In this document: positions 16,450 to 24,840 of the stretch, in pieces | Numbering within the stretch: the first letter of the stretch is position 1 | Layout of the letters: every line of letters begins with the position of its first letter | NCBI GenBank assembly: GCA_963828215.1 | Contig: CAWHFO010000057.1 | Coordinates: 43,281-107,280 of the forward strand | Length of the DNA: 64,000 nucleotides | Direction of reading: 5' to 3' | DNA from: CAVTJL01 sp963828215 | Lineage (GTDB): Bacteria; Pseudomonadota; Alphaproteobacteria; Geminicoccales; Geminicoccaceae | Made by a program: the position numbers and the translations under genes | The notes under the pieces: generated by a model | The model's database searches: none | Told to the model about the DNA's origin: nothing | The model's input: the letters and a program-made list of their open reading frames with translations, nothing else

Positions 16450-17252
16450 CCCGCAATGCCTGGCTTCTCTGCTTTAAAGGCATCCTCGTCAGGGAGTTCC
16501 TGCGCTTTCTCTTCCAGCGTGGGCGGTTCTTCGCCGCGCTCGTGCGGCCGCTGGTCTGGCTCTTCGTCTTCGCCGCCGGCTTCCGCTCGATCCTCGGCGT
16601 CTCGATCCAGCCGCCCTACGAGACCTATGTCCTCTACGAGGTCTACATCACCCCCGGTCTCTGCGGCATGATCCTGCTCTTCGCCGGCATGCAGGCATCG
16701 CTCTCGATGGTCTACGACCGCGAGATGGGATCGATGCGGATCCTGCTCGTGAGCCCGCTGCCGCGCTGGTACCTTCTCTCCTGCAGGCTGCTTGCGAGCG
16801 TCCTCGTCGCCTGCGTGCAGGTCTATGTCTTTCTCGCCATCGCCTGGCTCTGGGGCATCGAGCCGCCCCTCATCGGCTATCTCACCGTGTTTCCGGCCCT
16901 GGTTCTCGCCGGCCTGATGCTCGGCACGCTCGGCCTCCTATTGTCCTCGGTCGTCCGCCAGCTCGAGAACTTCGCCGGGGTCATGAACTTCGTCATCTTC
17001 CCCATGTTCTTCGCGAGCTCGGCGCTCTATCCGCTCTGGCACATGCAGGACGCCTCCTACCTCCTTTATCGTATCTGCGCCTTCAATCCGTTCAGCCATG
17101 CGGTCGAGCTCATCCGTTTCGCCCTTTACGCGAAGGTGAACCCGGAGGCGCTCGGCCTCACCTTGATGTGGACAGCGCTCTTTTTGGCGCTCGGCCTCTT
17201 CGGCTACAACCCGGCGCGGGGTTTCCTCGCCGCCACCGGCAAGGGCGACTAG
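16446..17252 (+). CDS. ABC-2 type permease, PedC-like
   Basis: A 268-residue membrane protein with six hydrophobic segments and the ABC-2 fold (YDREMGSMRILLVSPLPRWY cytoplasmic loop, FNPFSHAVELIRFALYAK near the C-terminus). It matches the permeases of PQQ-dependent alcohol oxidation loci (TIGR03861-like). It overlaps the ATPase gene by 4 bases. The role in methanol oxidation is inferred from genomic association only. Confidence 0.85.
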   Translation: MTRNAWLLCFKGILVREFLRFLFQRGRFFAALVRPLVWLFVFAAGFRSILGVSIQPPYETYVLYEVYITPGLCGMILLFAGMQASLSMVYDREMGSMRILLVSPLPRWYLLSCRLLASVLVACVQVYVFLAIAWLWGIEPPLIGYLTVFPALVLAGLMLGTLGLLLSSVVRQLENFAGVMNFVIFPMFFASSALYPLWHMQDASYLLYRICAFNPFSHAVELIRFALYAKVNPEALGLTLMWTALFLALGLFGYNPARGFLAATGKGD

Positions 17253-17272
17253 GCTCGCCGTCACGGAATGCG

Positions 17273-17283
17273 GCTCTATCTAT
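17273..17283. promoter_or_regulatory. Partial copy of the xox-locus repeat
   Basis: GCTCTATCTAT upstream of xoxG reads ATAGATAGAGC on the other strand, one mismatch from the ATAGATAAAGC half of the repeats at 24841 and 25353. It lies 28 bases before the xoxG start. Possibly a regulator half-site; the match is short. Confidence 0.25.
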
Positions 17284-17310
17284 CGACAAAGAAGCAGCAA
17301 GGAGGCGACG

Positions 17311-17766
17311 ATGCGGGGACCGACTTCTTTTGTGAGAGCCCTTGCGGCGGGCGTCATGGCTCTCGGCATGACCGGGCTCGGGGCGCAGGCCGCCGATCAG
17401 GAGCAGAAGCCCTACACCGTTATCGACGGCAAGGTCGACAAGGGCACCTACAACGGCTATCGCCGCTATGGTGAGTCCTGCTTGCGTTGCCATGGTCCGG
17501 ATGGCAGCGGCAGCTCCTACGCGCCGAGCCTCGTCGATTCCCTGAAGACCCTGAGCTACGAGGACTTCGCCGGCACGGTCGTCAACGGCAAGAAGAATCT
17601 CAGCGCCGGCCAGGAGAAGGTCATGCCCTCCTTCGCCGAGGTCCAGGACGTCATGTTCTACATCGACGACATCTATGCCTATCTCAAGGCCCGCTCCGAC
17701 GGTGCCCTGGGTCGCGGTCGGCCGGAGCGCCTGCCCCCGGATCAGGACCCCAAGGCCAAGGAATGA
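17311..17766 (+). CDS. xoxG: c-type cytochrome, XoxG-like
   Basis: A 151-residue periplasmic protein: signal peptide ending near residue 28 (AQAAD), one haem site CLRCH at residues 57-61 and a likely Met ligand in EKVMPSF around residue 108. It should accept electrons from XoxF and pass them to the respiratory chain. AAGGAGGCGACG precedes the ATG. It sits directly before xoxJ, as in other xox operons. Assignment as the XoxF partner rests on context. Confidence 0.85.
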   Translation: MRGPTSFVRALAAGVMALGMTGLGAQAADQEQKPYTVIDGKVDKGTYNGYRRYGESCLRCHGPDGSGSSYAPSLVDSLKTLSYEDFAGTVVNGKKNLSAGQEKVMPSFAEVQDVMFYIDDIYAYLKARSDGALGRGRPERLPPDQDPKAKE

Positions 17767-17804
17767 TTCCCGTGAGAGTCGGCACGAGCCGGCGGGAGGA
17801 CTGA

Positions 17805-19199
17805 ATGGCCGATTTCCGTTTCCGGCATGTCCGCCTCGGAGCAGCCTGCGCCTTCGCCCTGATCCTGCTGCTTCTGCCCGAGACATCCGGCGCGGCCACG
17901 CCGAGCATGGGCGAGCTGGTCGATCACACGAGCCTGCGCGTCTGCGCGGATCCCGACAACTTGCCCTACTCGAACAAGGCGGGCCAGGGCTTCGAGAACA
18001 AGATCGCCGCGCTCCTGGCCGGGAAGCTAGGGGTGCCACTGGTCTACACTTGGTTCCCGCAGACCGTTGGCTTCGTCACCAAAACGCTCCGCACCATGAG
18101 CTGCGATCTCATCATCGGTGTGGTCTCGGCCGACGACCTGGTCCAAAACACCAACCCTTACTATCGCTCCACCTATGTGCTCGTCTATCGCACCGCCGAC
18201 GGGGACAAATACAAAAGTCTCGACAGCCCTTCCATAGGCCTCGCCAGGATCGGCGTCGTCGCCGGCACGCCGCCGGCCGATCTCCTGGCCCGCAAGGATC
18301 TGGCGCAGAATATCCAGCCCTATCAGCTGGTCGTCGACACGCGGGTCGAGAAGCCGGGTGAGACGATGATCGAGGATCTGGCGGCCGGCCGCATCGACGT
18401 GGCGCTGCTGTGGGGGCCGATCGCCGGCTATTGGGCCAAGCAGCAGCAGGTGGCGCTGACGATCCTGCCGCTCGCCAGCGACCCGCGGCAGGGCCTGCAG
18501 ATGGACTTCCGCATCGCCATGGGCATCAGGCAGGGCGAGCCCGACTGGAAGCACGAGCTCAACCGCCTGATCGGCGACCTCCAGCCGCAGATCACCCAGA
18601 TCCTCGAGAGCTACGGCGTGCCGCTGCTGGACCGGCAGGGCAATCTCGTCAAGGCCGAGGCCGCGGGCCCGGCCCCAGCCACGGAGACGGCCGGCGAGAC
18701 GACGGTGCCCGAGCCTTCCGGCTACCGCATGGACCACTACAACGCACCCGTTCCTGCGACGCTCGCGGGCGCCACCGTCGTCCACACGGCGGCCCTGGAG
18801 AAGCTCCTGGCCGACGCCCGGCCGGTGCTGATCGACGTCAAGCCCAAGGCGCGCAAGCCGGCCGACCGGGATGCCCAGCGCCTGTGGATCGAGCCCAAGC
18901 GAGAGGACATCGCCGGCTCGGCATGGCTGCCCGGGGTCGGCTATGGCGAGCTGCCGGACGACCTCCGGGCCTATTTCGCGGACAGCCTCCGGAAGCTGAC
19001 CGGCGGCGACAGGACACGGGCCCTCGTCTTCTACTGCGATGCCCATTGCTGGATGTCGTGGAACGCCGCCAGGCGCGCCGTCCGTGAGCTTGGCTACGAA
19101 AAGGTCTATTGGTACGCCGACGGCGTGGAGGGATGGCGGGACGGAGGGCGGAGGCTGGTCACGGCCGAGGCCATGCCCATGGCGTCCTCGACCGACTGA
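17805..19199 (+). CDS. xoxJ: XoxJ-like binding protein fused to a rhodanese-like CxxxCW domain
   Basis: A 464-residue periplasmic protein. After a signal peptide (ending near GAA, residue 27), residues 35-280 form a MoxJ/XoxJ-type solute-binding fold (LRVCADPDNLPYSN, CDLIIGVVS, VALLWGPIAGYWA). A Pro/Ala/Glu linker leads to residues 325-455, a rhodanese-like domain carrying CDAHCW (Cys411, Cys415, Trp416), the motif of the PQQ-associated CXXCW proteins (TIGR03865). XoxJ is thought to help activate XoxF; in most organisms the two modules are separate genes. The linker is continuous with no sign of frameshift. Confidence 0.85.
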   Translation: MADFRFRHVRLGAACAFALILLLLPETSGAATPSMGELVDHTSLRVCADPDNLPYSNKAGQGFENKIAALLAGKLGVPLVYTWFPQTVGFVTKTLRTMSCDLIIGVVSADDLVQNTNPYYRSTYVLVYRTADGDKYKSLDSPSIGLARIGVVAGTPPADLLARKDLAQNIQPYQLVVDTRVEKPGETMIEDLAAGRIDVALLWGPIAGYWAKQQQVALTILPLASDPRQGLQMDFRIAMGIRQGEPDWKHELNRLIGDLQPQITQILESYGVPLLDRQGNLVKAEAAGPAPATETAGETTVPEPSGYRMDHYNAPVPATLAGATVVHTAALEKLLADARPVLIDVKPKARKPADRDAQRLWIEPKREDIAGSAWLPGVGYGELPDDLRAYFADSLRKLTGGDRTRALVFYCDAHCWMSWNAARRAVRELGYEKVYWYADGVEGWRDGGRRLVTAEAMPMASSTD

Positions 19200-19237
19200 C
19201 CGGCTGCAGCGCCGCCCGCCGACCGGAAGACAGAAAA

Positions 19238-20053
19238 ATGTCCCTGACGCGCCGAAAGATCCTCTCGGCCACCGCTCTCGCCGGCCTGATGCGGCTCGTC
19301 GAGGCCGAGCCGGTCCTGGCTCAGGACATGATGCAGCATGTCGATCTCGACTCGCCGCGCATGAGCAAGGCCGAGCTCAACCGCGAGCAGGTGGCGGCGA
19401 TCCTCGAGGCGGCGACCCCGGGGAAGCCCGCCGATCTGCACGACAGGAGCCTCAACGGGCTCGATCTCGAGGGTCTCGACTTCAGGAACGCCGATCTCCG
19501 CTGGGCCCGCCTCAACCGGGCCCGGCTCGCCGGCGCCGATCTCTCGGGTGCCCGCCTCGATCTCGCTTGGCTCATCGGCGCCGACCTCACTCGGGCCAAG
19601 CTCGTCGGGGCCAGCCTGTTCCAGGCGCAGCTGCCGCGTGCCCGGCTGGACGGCGCCGACCTCTCGGGCGCCCGCATCGCCGCCAATTTCGAGGGCGTGA
19701 GCGCCAAGCAAGCCGTCTTGCGGAGCGTCGACGGTGCCCCCGACATGCGCAACCAGTCGATGGGCCTGATGCGGGCATCCTTCCGCTCGGCCGATCTCGA
19801 CCGGGCCGATCTCACCGGCGCCAGGCTCGCCCGGGCCGACATGGAGTTCGCCAAGCTGCGGTCCGCCGTGCTCGAGAAGGCCGATCTCAGCCGGGCCCAG
19901 CTCGGCGGTGCCGACCTCACCGGCGCCCATGTGGCCGGACTCGATCTCAGCGGCGCCGATCTCGCTTCCGCCATCCTGAAGGGTCTCGTCGGGAAGGACG
20001 CCCTCCGCGGCCTCGACAAGGCAGAGAACCTCGACCGCGCCTTCACGGACTAG
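19238..20053 (+). CDS. Secreted pentapeptide-repeat protein
   Basis: A 271-residue protein with an N-terminal Tat-like signal (MSLTRRKILSATALAGLMR). From about residue 70 to 255 it is built of A(D/N)LxxA pentapeptides (GLDLEGLDFRNADLRWARL, GADLSGARL and so on), predicting a right-handed quadrilateral beta-helix, interrupted once by a non-repeat stretch around residue 170. Function unknown. Its place between xoxJ and xoxF suggests a periplasmic scaffold for the methanol dehydrogenase system (inference). Its end overlaps the convergent DUF2380-like gene by 11 bases. Confidence 0.85.
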   Translation: MSLTRRKILSATALAGLMRLVEAEPVLAQDMMQHVDLDSPRMSKAELNREQVAAILEAATPGKPADLHDRSLNGLDLEGLDFRNADLRWARLNRARLAGADLSGARLDLAWLIGADLTRAKLVGASLFQAQLPRARLDGADLSGARIAANFEGVSAKQAVLRSVDGAPDMRNQSMGLMRASFRSADLDRADLTGARLARADMEFAKLRSAVLEKADLSRAQLGGADLTGAHVAGLDLSGADLASAILKGLVGKDALRGLDKAENLDRAFTD

Positions 20054-20555
20054 GCTTGGTCCGGAAGATCCGGTTCTTGAGCAGATAGTCGAGTCCGCGG
20101 CGCCACGATTCGTCGGTGTTGCCGCGGATGTCGACGCTGCCGGCATCGACCAGCCGGCCGCTCAGGACCTCGTGCACCTCGAGATTGATGTTGAGGATCA
20201 GGTTCGAGACCTTCTGGACCCAGCCGAAGGCCTCGAGATCGGCGTGGAGGGCCCGGCCGAGATCGAGGTCGCAGCCGTTGCAGCCGCGCAGCGAGTCCAC
20301 CGCCTTGAGCCGGTCGGTGATCGGGGCCGTGTCCACCACCTTGTAGCCATGGGCGATGAAAGCGGCCGCGGCCTGCTTGTCGAGGGAGGCCAAGCGCGCG
20401 GTTTCCTGCGGCTCGACCGGGGCCGGGCTCGTGTTGACGAGCTCAAAGCCCAGAAAAGCGATCGACTGCCCGGAGGCCGCCCGCGCAGAGGGCACGCTCG
20501 AGAAACCTAGCAGGAGGGCGAGCGGCACCCACGCCCCGAGCCGGATTGTCGGCAT
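20043..20555 (-). CDS. Secreted DUF2380-like protein downstream of xoxF
   Basis: A 170-residue protein with a signal peptide (VPLALLLGFSSVPSARA) and a compact domain that includes FLGFELVNTSPAP and a CNGCD pair near residue 92. It resembles the secreted DUF2380-type proteins found with PQQ dehydrogenases. I use the ATG at 20555; a TTG 12 bases earlier is possible. It follows xoxF on the same strand after a strong hairpin, so its level may be set by read-through or processing. Molecular role unknown. Confidence 0.7.
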   Translation of the reverse strand: MPTIRLGAWVPLALLLGFSSVPSARAASGQSIAFLGFELVNTSPAPVEPQETARLASLDKQAAAAFIAHGYKVVDTAPITDRLKAVDSLRGCNGCDLDLGRALHADLEAFGWVQKVSNLILNINLEVHEVLSGRLVDAGSVDIRGNTDESWRRGLDYLLKNRIFRTKPSP

Positions 20556-20588
20556 GGTCGGATCCAAGTGAGGCCATCCGGTAAAGGA

Positions 20589-20620
20589 GGAGCCCTGCGC
20601 GAGAGGCCGCGCAGGGCTCC
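20589..20620 (-). terminator. Strong hairpin between xoxF and the DUF2380-like gene
   Basis: A perfect 13-base stem (GGAGCCCTGCGCG with CGCGCAGGGCTCC) and a 6-base loop, about 30 bases after the xoxF stop. On the minus strand only a weak T-rich tract follows, so it may be a leaky terminator or a 3' mRNA-stabilising structure that keeps xoxF transcript far above the downstream gene. Confidence 0.6.
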
Positions 20621-20648
20621 CTTCACTGCCGCAGAAAGCCTTAAGAGC

Positions 20649-22445
20649 TTACTCGGGCAGCTTGAAGACGGTGAGCTGGCCGCCGAGCTGGGTGTAGTCC
20701 GAGAGCGCCTTGTAGGCGCCCACGGCACCCAGGCCCGCGGTGCTCTCGGTCAGGCCTGCGGCGAGACCGATGCCGGCCCAGCCGCCGACACCCGACAGAA
20801 CGCCCACATATTGCTGGCCGTCGTGCATCCAGGTGTTGACGTTGCCGATGATGCCGGACGGGGTCTTGAACCGGTAGAGCTCACGGCCGGTCTTGGCGTC
20901 CACGGCCTTGAGATAGCCCTCGAGCGTTCCGTAGAAGACGATGCCGCCGCCGGTCGCCAGGGCCCCCGACCAGACCGAGAAGGGCTCGGGATCGGACCAG
21001 ACGATCTTGCCGGCGCTGGCATCCCAGGCGATGAAGTTGCCGAGATTGTTGCCGCCCGGTGCGGGATACATGGAGAGCGTGGCGCCGACATAGGGCTGGC
21101 CGGCGGTGTAGCTCACCTTAAAGGGCTCGTAGTCCATGCAGACGTGGTTGGTCGGCACATAGAAGAGGCCGGTCTGGGGCGAGTAGGACGCCGGCTGCTG
21201 ATCCTTGCTGCCCAGGGCCGCGGGGCAGACGCCGGTGGTGTTGAAGTCCTCGCCGTTATGGCCGGTCGAGTAGCGGTCGACGACCTGGGGCCGCCCGGTC
21301 TGCATGTCGATCTTGGTCGCCCAATTGACCGCCGGATCGAACTTCTCGGCGACCAGCAGGGCGCCGTCGGTGCGGTCCATGGTGTAGGCGAAGCCGTTGC
21401 GGTCGAAGTGGACGAGGGCCTTGGTCATCTTCCCTTTGACGGGGATGTCGGCCAGGATCATCTCGTTGACGCCGTCATAGTCCCACTCGTCGTGGGGCGT
21501 CATCTGGAAGACCCACTTGGCCTCGCCGGTATCGGCGTCACGCGCGAAAATGGTCATCGACCAGCGATTGTCGCCGGGCCGCTGCTTGGGGTTCCAGGTC
21601 GAAGGATTGCCGGTGCCGTAATAGATGAGGTTGAGCTCGGGATCGACCGAGTACCAGCCCCAGGTGGCACCGCCACCGATCTTCCACTGATCGCCTTCCC
21701 AGGTCTTGAGGCTCGAATCCTTGCCGACCGGCTTGCCCAGCATCGTGGTCTTGTCGGGGTCGATGAGCATGTCCTGATCGGGGCCCATCGAGTAGCCGCG
21801 CCAAGCCTGCTTGCCGTCCTTGGTGTCGTAGGCCGCGAGCCAGCCGCGCACGCCGAACTCGCCGCCCGACACGCCTACATAGACCTTGTCCTTGTAGACC
21901 AGGGGCGCCTCGGTGCCGGTGGCACCCTTCGACGGGTCGTCGGTCTTGACCTGCCAGTCGACCTTGCCGGTCTTGGCGTCGAGCGCCACCAGCGTGGTGT
22001 CGGCCTGGTGCAGGAAGATCTTGCCGTCACCATAGGCGACGCCACGGTTGACCGTGTCGCAGCACATCACCGGGATGACGTTGGGGTCCTGCTTCGGCTC
22101 GTATTTCCACAAGAGCCGGCCATTGTTGTTGAGGTCGAGCGCGAAGACCGGATTGGGGAACGGCCCGACGAGGTACATGGTGTCGCCGATGACCAGCGGC
22201 CCACCCTCGTGGCCACGCAGGACGCCGGTCGAGAAGCTCCAGGCGGCCTGCAGCTTGCCGACATTGTCCTTGTTGATCTGTGCCAGCGTGCTGTAGCGGG
22301 TGTTCGCGTAATTCCCCGCCGGCATCACCCAGTTGGCGGGGTTCTTCTCCATGACGAGGAGCTCGTCATTGGCCTTCGCCAGCGGCGAGAGGCCGACGAG
22401 GAGCGCCAGGGTCGCAACGCCGAATAAAGCTGACCTGTGTAGCAT
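20649..22445 (-). CDS. xoxF: Lanthanide-dependent methanol dehydrogenase
   Basis: A 598-residue periplasmic PQQ dehydrogenase. Signal peptide ends near residue 25 (AKAND). It has an eight-bladed propeller with tryptophan-docking repeats, vicinal cysteines Cys128-Cys129 (MCCDTVN) and metal ligands Glu196 (GGEFG), Asn280 (GTGNPSTWN), catalytic Asp322 and, two residues on, Asp324 (DEWDYDGVNE). The extra Asp separates lanthanide XoxF from calcium MxaF, which has Ala there. The ATG at 22445 follows GGAGG; the open frame upstream to 23609 is not coding on this strand. It oxidises methanol to formaldehyde (or formate), passing electrons to XoxG. PQQ is made by pqqABCDE at 42-45 kb. Confidence 0.97.
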   Translation of the reverse strand: MLHRSALFGVATLALLVGLSPLAKANDELLVMEKNPANWVMPAGNYANTRYSTLAQINKDNVGKLQAAWSFSTGVLRGHEGGPLVIGDTMYLVGPFPNPVFALDLNNNGRLLWKYEPKQDPNVIPVMCCDTVNRGVAYGDGKIFLHQADTTLVALDAKTGKVDWQVKTDDPSKGATGTEAPLVYKDKVYVGVSGGEFGVRGWLAAYDTKDGKQAWRGYSMGPDQDMLIDPDKTTMLGKPVGKDSSLKTWEGDQWKIGGGATWGWYSVDPELNLIYYGTGNPSTWNPKQRPGDNRWSMTIFARDADTGEAKWVFQMTPHDEWDYDGVNEMILADIPVKGKMTKALVHFDRNGFAYTMDRTDGALLVAEKFDPAVNWATKIDMQTGRPQVVDRYSTGHNGEDFNTTGVCPAALGSKDQQPASYSPQTGLFYVPTNHVCMDYEPFKVSYTAGQPYVGATLSMYPAPGGNNLGNFIAWDASAGKIVWSDPEPFSVWSGALATGGGIVFYGTLEGYLKAVDAKTGRELYRFKTPSGIIGNVNTWMHDGQQYVGVLSGVGGWAGIGLAAGLTESTAGLGAVGAYKALSDYTQLGGQLTVFKLPE

Positions 22446-22585
22446 GCGCTTGCCTCCGTGACTTATTCGGGATCGCGCATGAACGCACGGCAGGGCACTC
22501 TGACCCGCTGTGGTCCTCTCCCGTTCCGGTTTGGCTCGTTGGCGGCCGGGGCGGGGGGTAATGCCGTTCAGCTTTCCCACTGATC

Positions 22586-22614
22586 TAACTAAGAGGTAAC
22601 CTGAGATTTGACAA
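22586..22614 (-). promoter_or_regulatory. Candidate xoxF promoter
   Basis: On the minus strand TTGTCA and TAGTTA are 17 bases apart, in the only AT-rich stretch of the xoxF/metallohydrolase divergent region. This predicts a leader of about 135 bases before the xoxF ATG. The complementary TTGACA could serve the divergent gene. Confidence 0.45.
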
Positions 22615-22670
22615 GTTAAAGCGGTTCCGGCCCGAGCCCCGGGGGCGGTCCGAAGAGAGGAGCCAGATCC

Positions 22671-23654
22671 ATGGGCACCGCGGCCGGGCAGCCGGAAACG
22701 CCTCGATGGCCGGCAGGGCGAGCCCGGCGTCGCGGGTTCCTGGCGGGTGCCGCCGGGCTCGCCCTCGGCTTCCCGCTCGAGGCCCTGGCCGAGGAGCCGC
22801 CGCCGCTGGTCGAGGTGGCGGCGGGGGTGCTGGTCCGCCCGGGCGCGCTCGAGGACTTCACGCCGGCCAATCTGGGCGGCATCGCCAATCTCGGCCTCGT
22901 CGTCGGCGGCCGCGCGGCCGCCGTGATCGATACCGGCGGCAGCGACGCCGACGGACGTCGCTTCCTCGCCGCCATCCGCGCCCGTACCAGCCTGCCCATC
23001 GCCTACGTGATCAACACCCACGACCATCCGGATCACATCTTCGGCAACAGCGCCTTTGAGGGCGAGGGAGCCACCTTCGTGGGCCACGCGCGGCTCGCCC
23101 GCGCGATGGCCGAGCGGGGGCCGCTCTATATGGACAACATGAAGCGCATTCTCGGCGCCGCCTTCGCCGGAACCCGCTTGGTGCCGCCGACCGTGCTGGT
23201 GCCGCAGGAGGCACCCCTCGAGCTCGATCTCGGCGGCCGCGCGCTCCACCTGCAAGCGTGGCCCACGGCCCACACCGACTGCGATCTCACGGCTCTCGAT
23301 CGGGGCAGCGGCACGCTTATCGCCGGCGATCTTCTGTTCATGGAGAGGCTGCCGGTCGAGGACGGCAGCCTCGATGGCTGGCTCGGCGTCATCGACCGGC
23401 TCCGGGCGGTGCCGGCCGTGCGGGTCGTGCCGGGCCACGGACCCGCCTCCGCACCCTGGCCCGCCGCCCTGGTCGCGGAGCGGCGCTATCTCGACTGGCT
23501 GCGGACGAGCGTGCGCCGGATCATCGCCCTGGGCGTCCCGCTCGGCCAGGCCGTGGCGGCCGTGCCGCTGCCGGCGGACGAGCACTGGCAGCTCACGGCC
23601 GGCAATCATGCGCGCAACGTGATCGCGAGCTATACCGAGCTCGAGTGGGAGTAG
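22671..23654 (+). CDS. Quinoprotein-associated metallo-beta-lactamase-fold hydrolase (SoxH-like)
   Basis: A 327-residue protein. Tat-type signal (RARRRGFLAGAAGLALG), then a metallo-beta-lactamase fold: THDHPDHIFGN zinc motif around residue 120, the HTDCDL ligand region, an Asp-containing AGDLLF and the last His in VPGHGP. It matches the zinc metallohydrolases placed beside PQQ dehydrogenases (quinoprotein relay family, SoxH-related). Divergent from xoxF with a GAGAGGAG ribosome site, followed 41 bases later by the SoxYZ-like carrier. Probably periplasmic; substrate unknown. Confidence 0.88.
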   Translation: MGTAAGQPETPRWPAGRARRRGFLAGAAGLALGFPLEALAEEPPPLVEVAAGVLVRPGALEDFTPANLGGIANLGLVVGGRAAAVIDTGGSDADGRRFLAAIRARTSLPIAYVINTHDHPDHIFGNSAFEGEGATFVGHARLARAMAERGPLYMDNMKRILGAAFAGTRLVPPTVLVPQEAPLELDLGGRALHLQAWPTAHTDCDLTALDRGSGTLIAGDLLFMERLPVEDGSLDGWLGVIDRLRAVPAVRVVPGHGPASAPWPAALVAERRYLDWLRTSVRRIIALGVPLGQAVAAVPLPADEHWQLTAGNHARNVIASYTELEWE

Positions 23655-23695
23655 GGATGCAGCGGCGTATCCCGAAGAGCGGAGAGACCGAAAAG

Positions 23696-24526
23696 ATGGC
23701 CAGCCGGCGACACGTCCTGACGACCCTGGCGACCCTGCCGGTGCTCCTGAAGGCGGGCGGCCCGACCTACGCCGAGGACACCGCCCAAGTCGAGGGCACG
23801 GAAAGCGCCTGGCCCGACATCAAGGCTTCCCTGTTCGGTGACAAGAAGCTCCTGGACGGGGCCGGCGTCCTGGCCCTCGACGCCCCCTATCGGGCGGCCG
23901 ACGCCGCGGTCGTGCCGCTCACCATCGAGGCGCTCATCCCGCAGACCGAGCAGCGCTACATCAAGACGCTCTATCTGAGCATCGATCAGAACCCGGCGCC
24001 GGTAGCGGGCGTTTTCCATCTTCACCCGGCGAGCGGCAGGGCGACGCTGTCGACCCGCGTGCGGGTCAACAGCTACACCAACATCCACGTGGTCGCCGAG
24101 ACCTCCGACGGCCGGCTCTACATGGTCGAGAAATTCGTCAAGGCGGCCGGCGGCTGCTCGGCTCCTGCCTCGAGCGATCAGGATCAGGCCATGGCCCGTC
24201 TCGGCCGGATGAAGCTCCGCCAGCTCGGCCCCTTCCAGCCGAACACGGTCAACACGGCCGAGCTGCTCATCAGCCATCCCAACTATACCGGGATGCAGAT
24301 GAACCAGCTCACCCGCAACTGGATCCCGCCGGACTATGTGACCAAGGTCGAGATCAGCTATGCCGGCCAGCCGGTCCTCGGGATCGACGGCGACATCTCG
24401 ATCGCCGAGAACCCGGCCTTCACCTTCGACTTCGTGCCGACCAGCCCCGGCCCTATCACGGTCGAGGCCACCGACAGCCAGGGCCGCCACTTCGCGCAGA
24501 GCTGGAGCGTCGGCTCCGGCAGCTGA
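23696..24526 (+). CDS. Quinoprotein-associated SoxYZ-like carrier
   Basis: A 276-residue protein with a twin-arginine signal (MASRRHVLTTLATLPVLL). Residues 35-155 resemble SoxY and end in AAGGCSAP, where Cys154 corresponds to the swinging carrier cysteine; residues 175-276 form a SoxZ-like domain. In Sox systems the two are separate and carry sulfur intermediates. The fused version occurs with PQQ dehydrogenases, so a thiol-bound C1 or other adduct is conceivable (inference). An alternative ATG lies at 23657. Confidence 0.87.
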   Translation: MASRRHVLTTLATLPVLLKAGGPTYAEDTAQVEGTESAWPDIKASLFGDKKLLDGAGVLALDAPYRAADAAVVPLTIEALIPQTEQRYIKTLYLSIDQNPAPVAGVFHLHPASGRATLSTRVRVNSYTNIHVVAETSDGRLYMVEKFVKAAGGCSAPASSDQDQAMARLGRMKLRQLGPFQPNTVNTAELLISHPNYTGMQMNQLTRNWIPPDYVTKVEISYAGQPVLGIDGDISIAENPAFTFDFVPTSPGPITVEATDSQGRHFAQSWSVGSGS

Positions 24527-24534
24527 GGCCGGCC

Positions 24535-24732
24535 TCAGGTCTGCGGCAGCCCGCAGGTCACCCGCTTGAGCGCCCAGGCCGGATGATCATGAACCCATTG
24601 CGCGGCGTTGATCTGCGACTGCCAGACGCACTGGACCTCGCTCATCGGCATCTGGAAGGGAATGGTGAATGTCTCGCAATGATCGGGGTGCTGGACAAGA
24701 CAAGCCAGGATCAGCAGCTCCACCATGCCCAT
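24535..24732 (-). CDS. Small Cys/Trp protein, paralogue of the 12.7-kb gene
   Basis: A 65-residue protein with a hydrophobic start (MGMVELLILACLV) and the motif CVWQSQINAAQWVHDHPAWAL followed by a final Cys. Several ATGs are close together (24738, 24732, 24726); GGAG is best spaced for 24732, which also gives the same length as the paralogue at 12709. It faces the SoxYZ-like gene convergently, 8 bases away. Function unknown; the shared cysteines suggest disulfides if it is exported. Confidence 0.65.
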   Translation of the reverse strand: MGMVELLILACLVQHPDHCETFTIPFQMPMSEVQCVWQSQINAAQWVHDHPAWALKRVTCGLPQT

Positions 24733-24840
24733 TTTCATTCTCCGTCGGGCGCACGAAGAGGATGAGATGCCGCGGCCGCCTCGTCGTTTCAATCGGGTCG
24801 GCTCGCCACCCCGCATCCTCCGGAGCATGGACGCCCGGCC

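Noticed and set aside
20649..22445. MxaF (calcium methanol dehydrogenase)
   Set aside because: Asp324 two residues after the catalytic Asp is the lanthanide ligand of XoxF; MxaF has Ala at this position, and no mxaI gene is present.
20649..23609. A 986-residue reading of xoxF extending upstream
   Set aside because: The additional 388 codons are antisense to the clearly coding metallohydrolase gene, and the ATG at 22445 has a perfect ribosome site and signal peptide.
24535..24828. A 97-residue version of the small Cys/Trp protein
   Set aside because: The upstream 30 residues are Arg-rich and unlike the paralogue; the hydrophobic start at 24732 with GGAG fits better.
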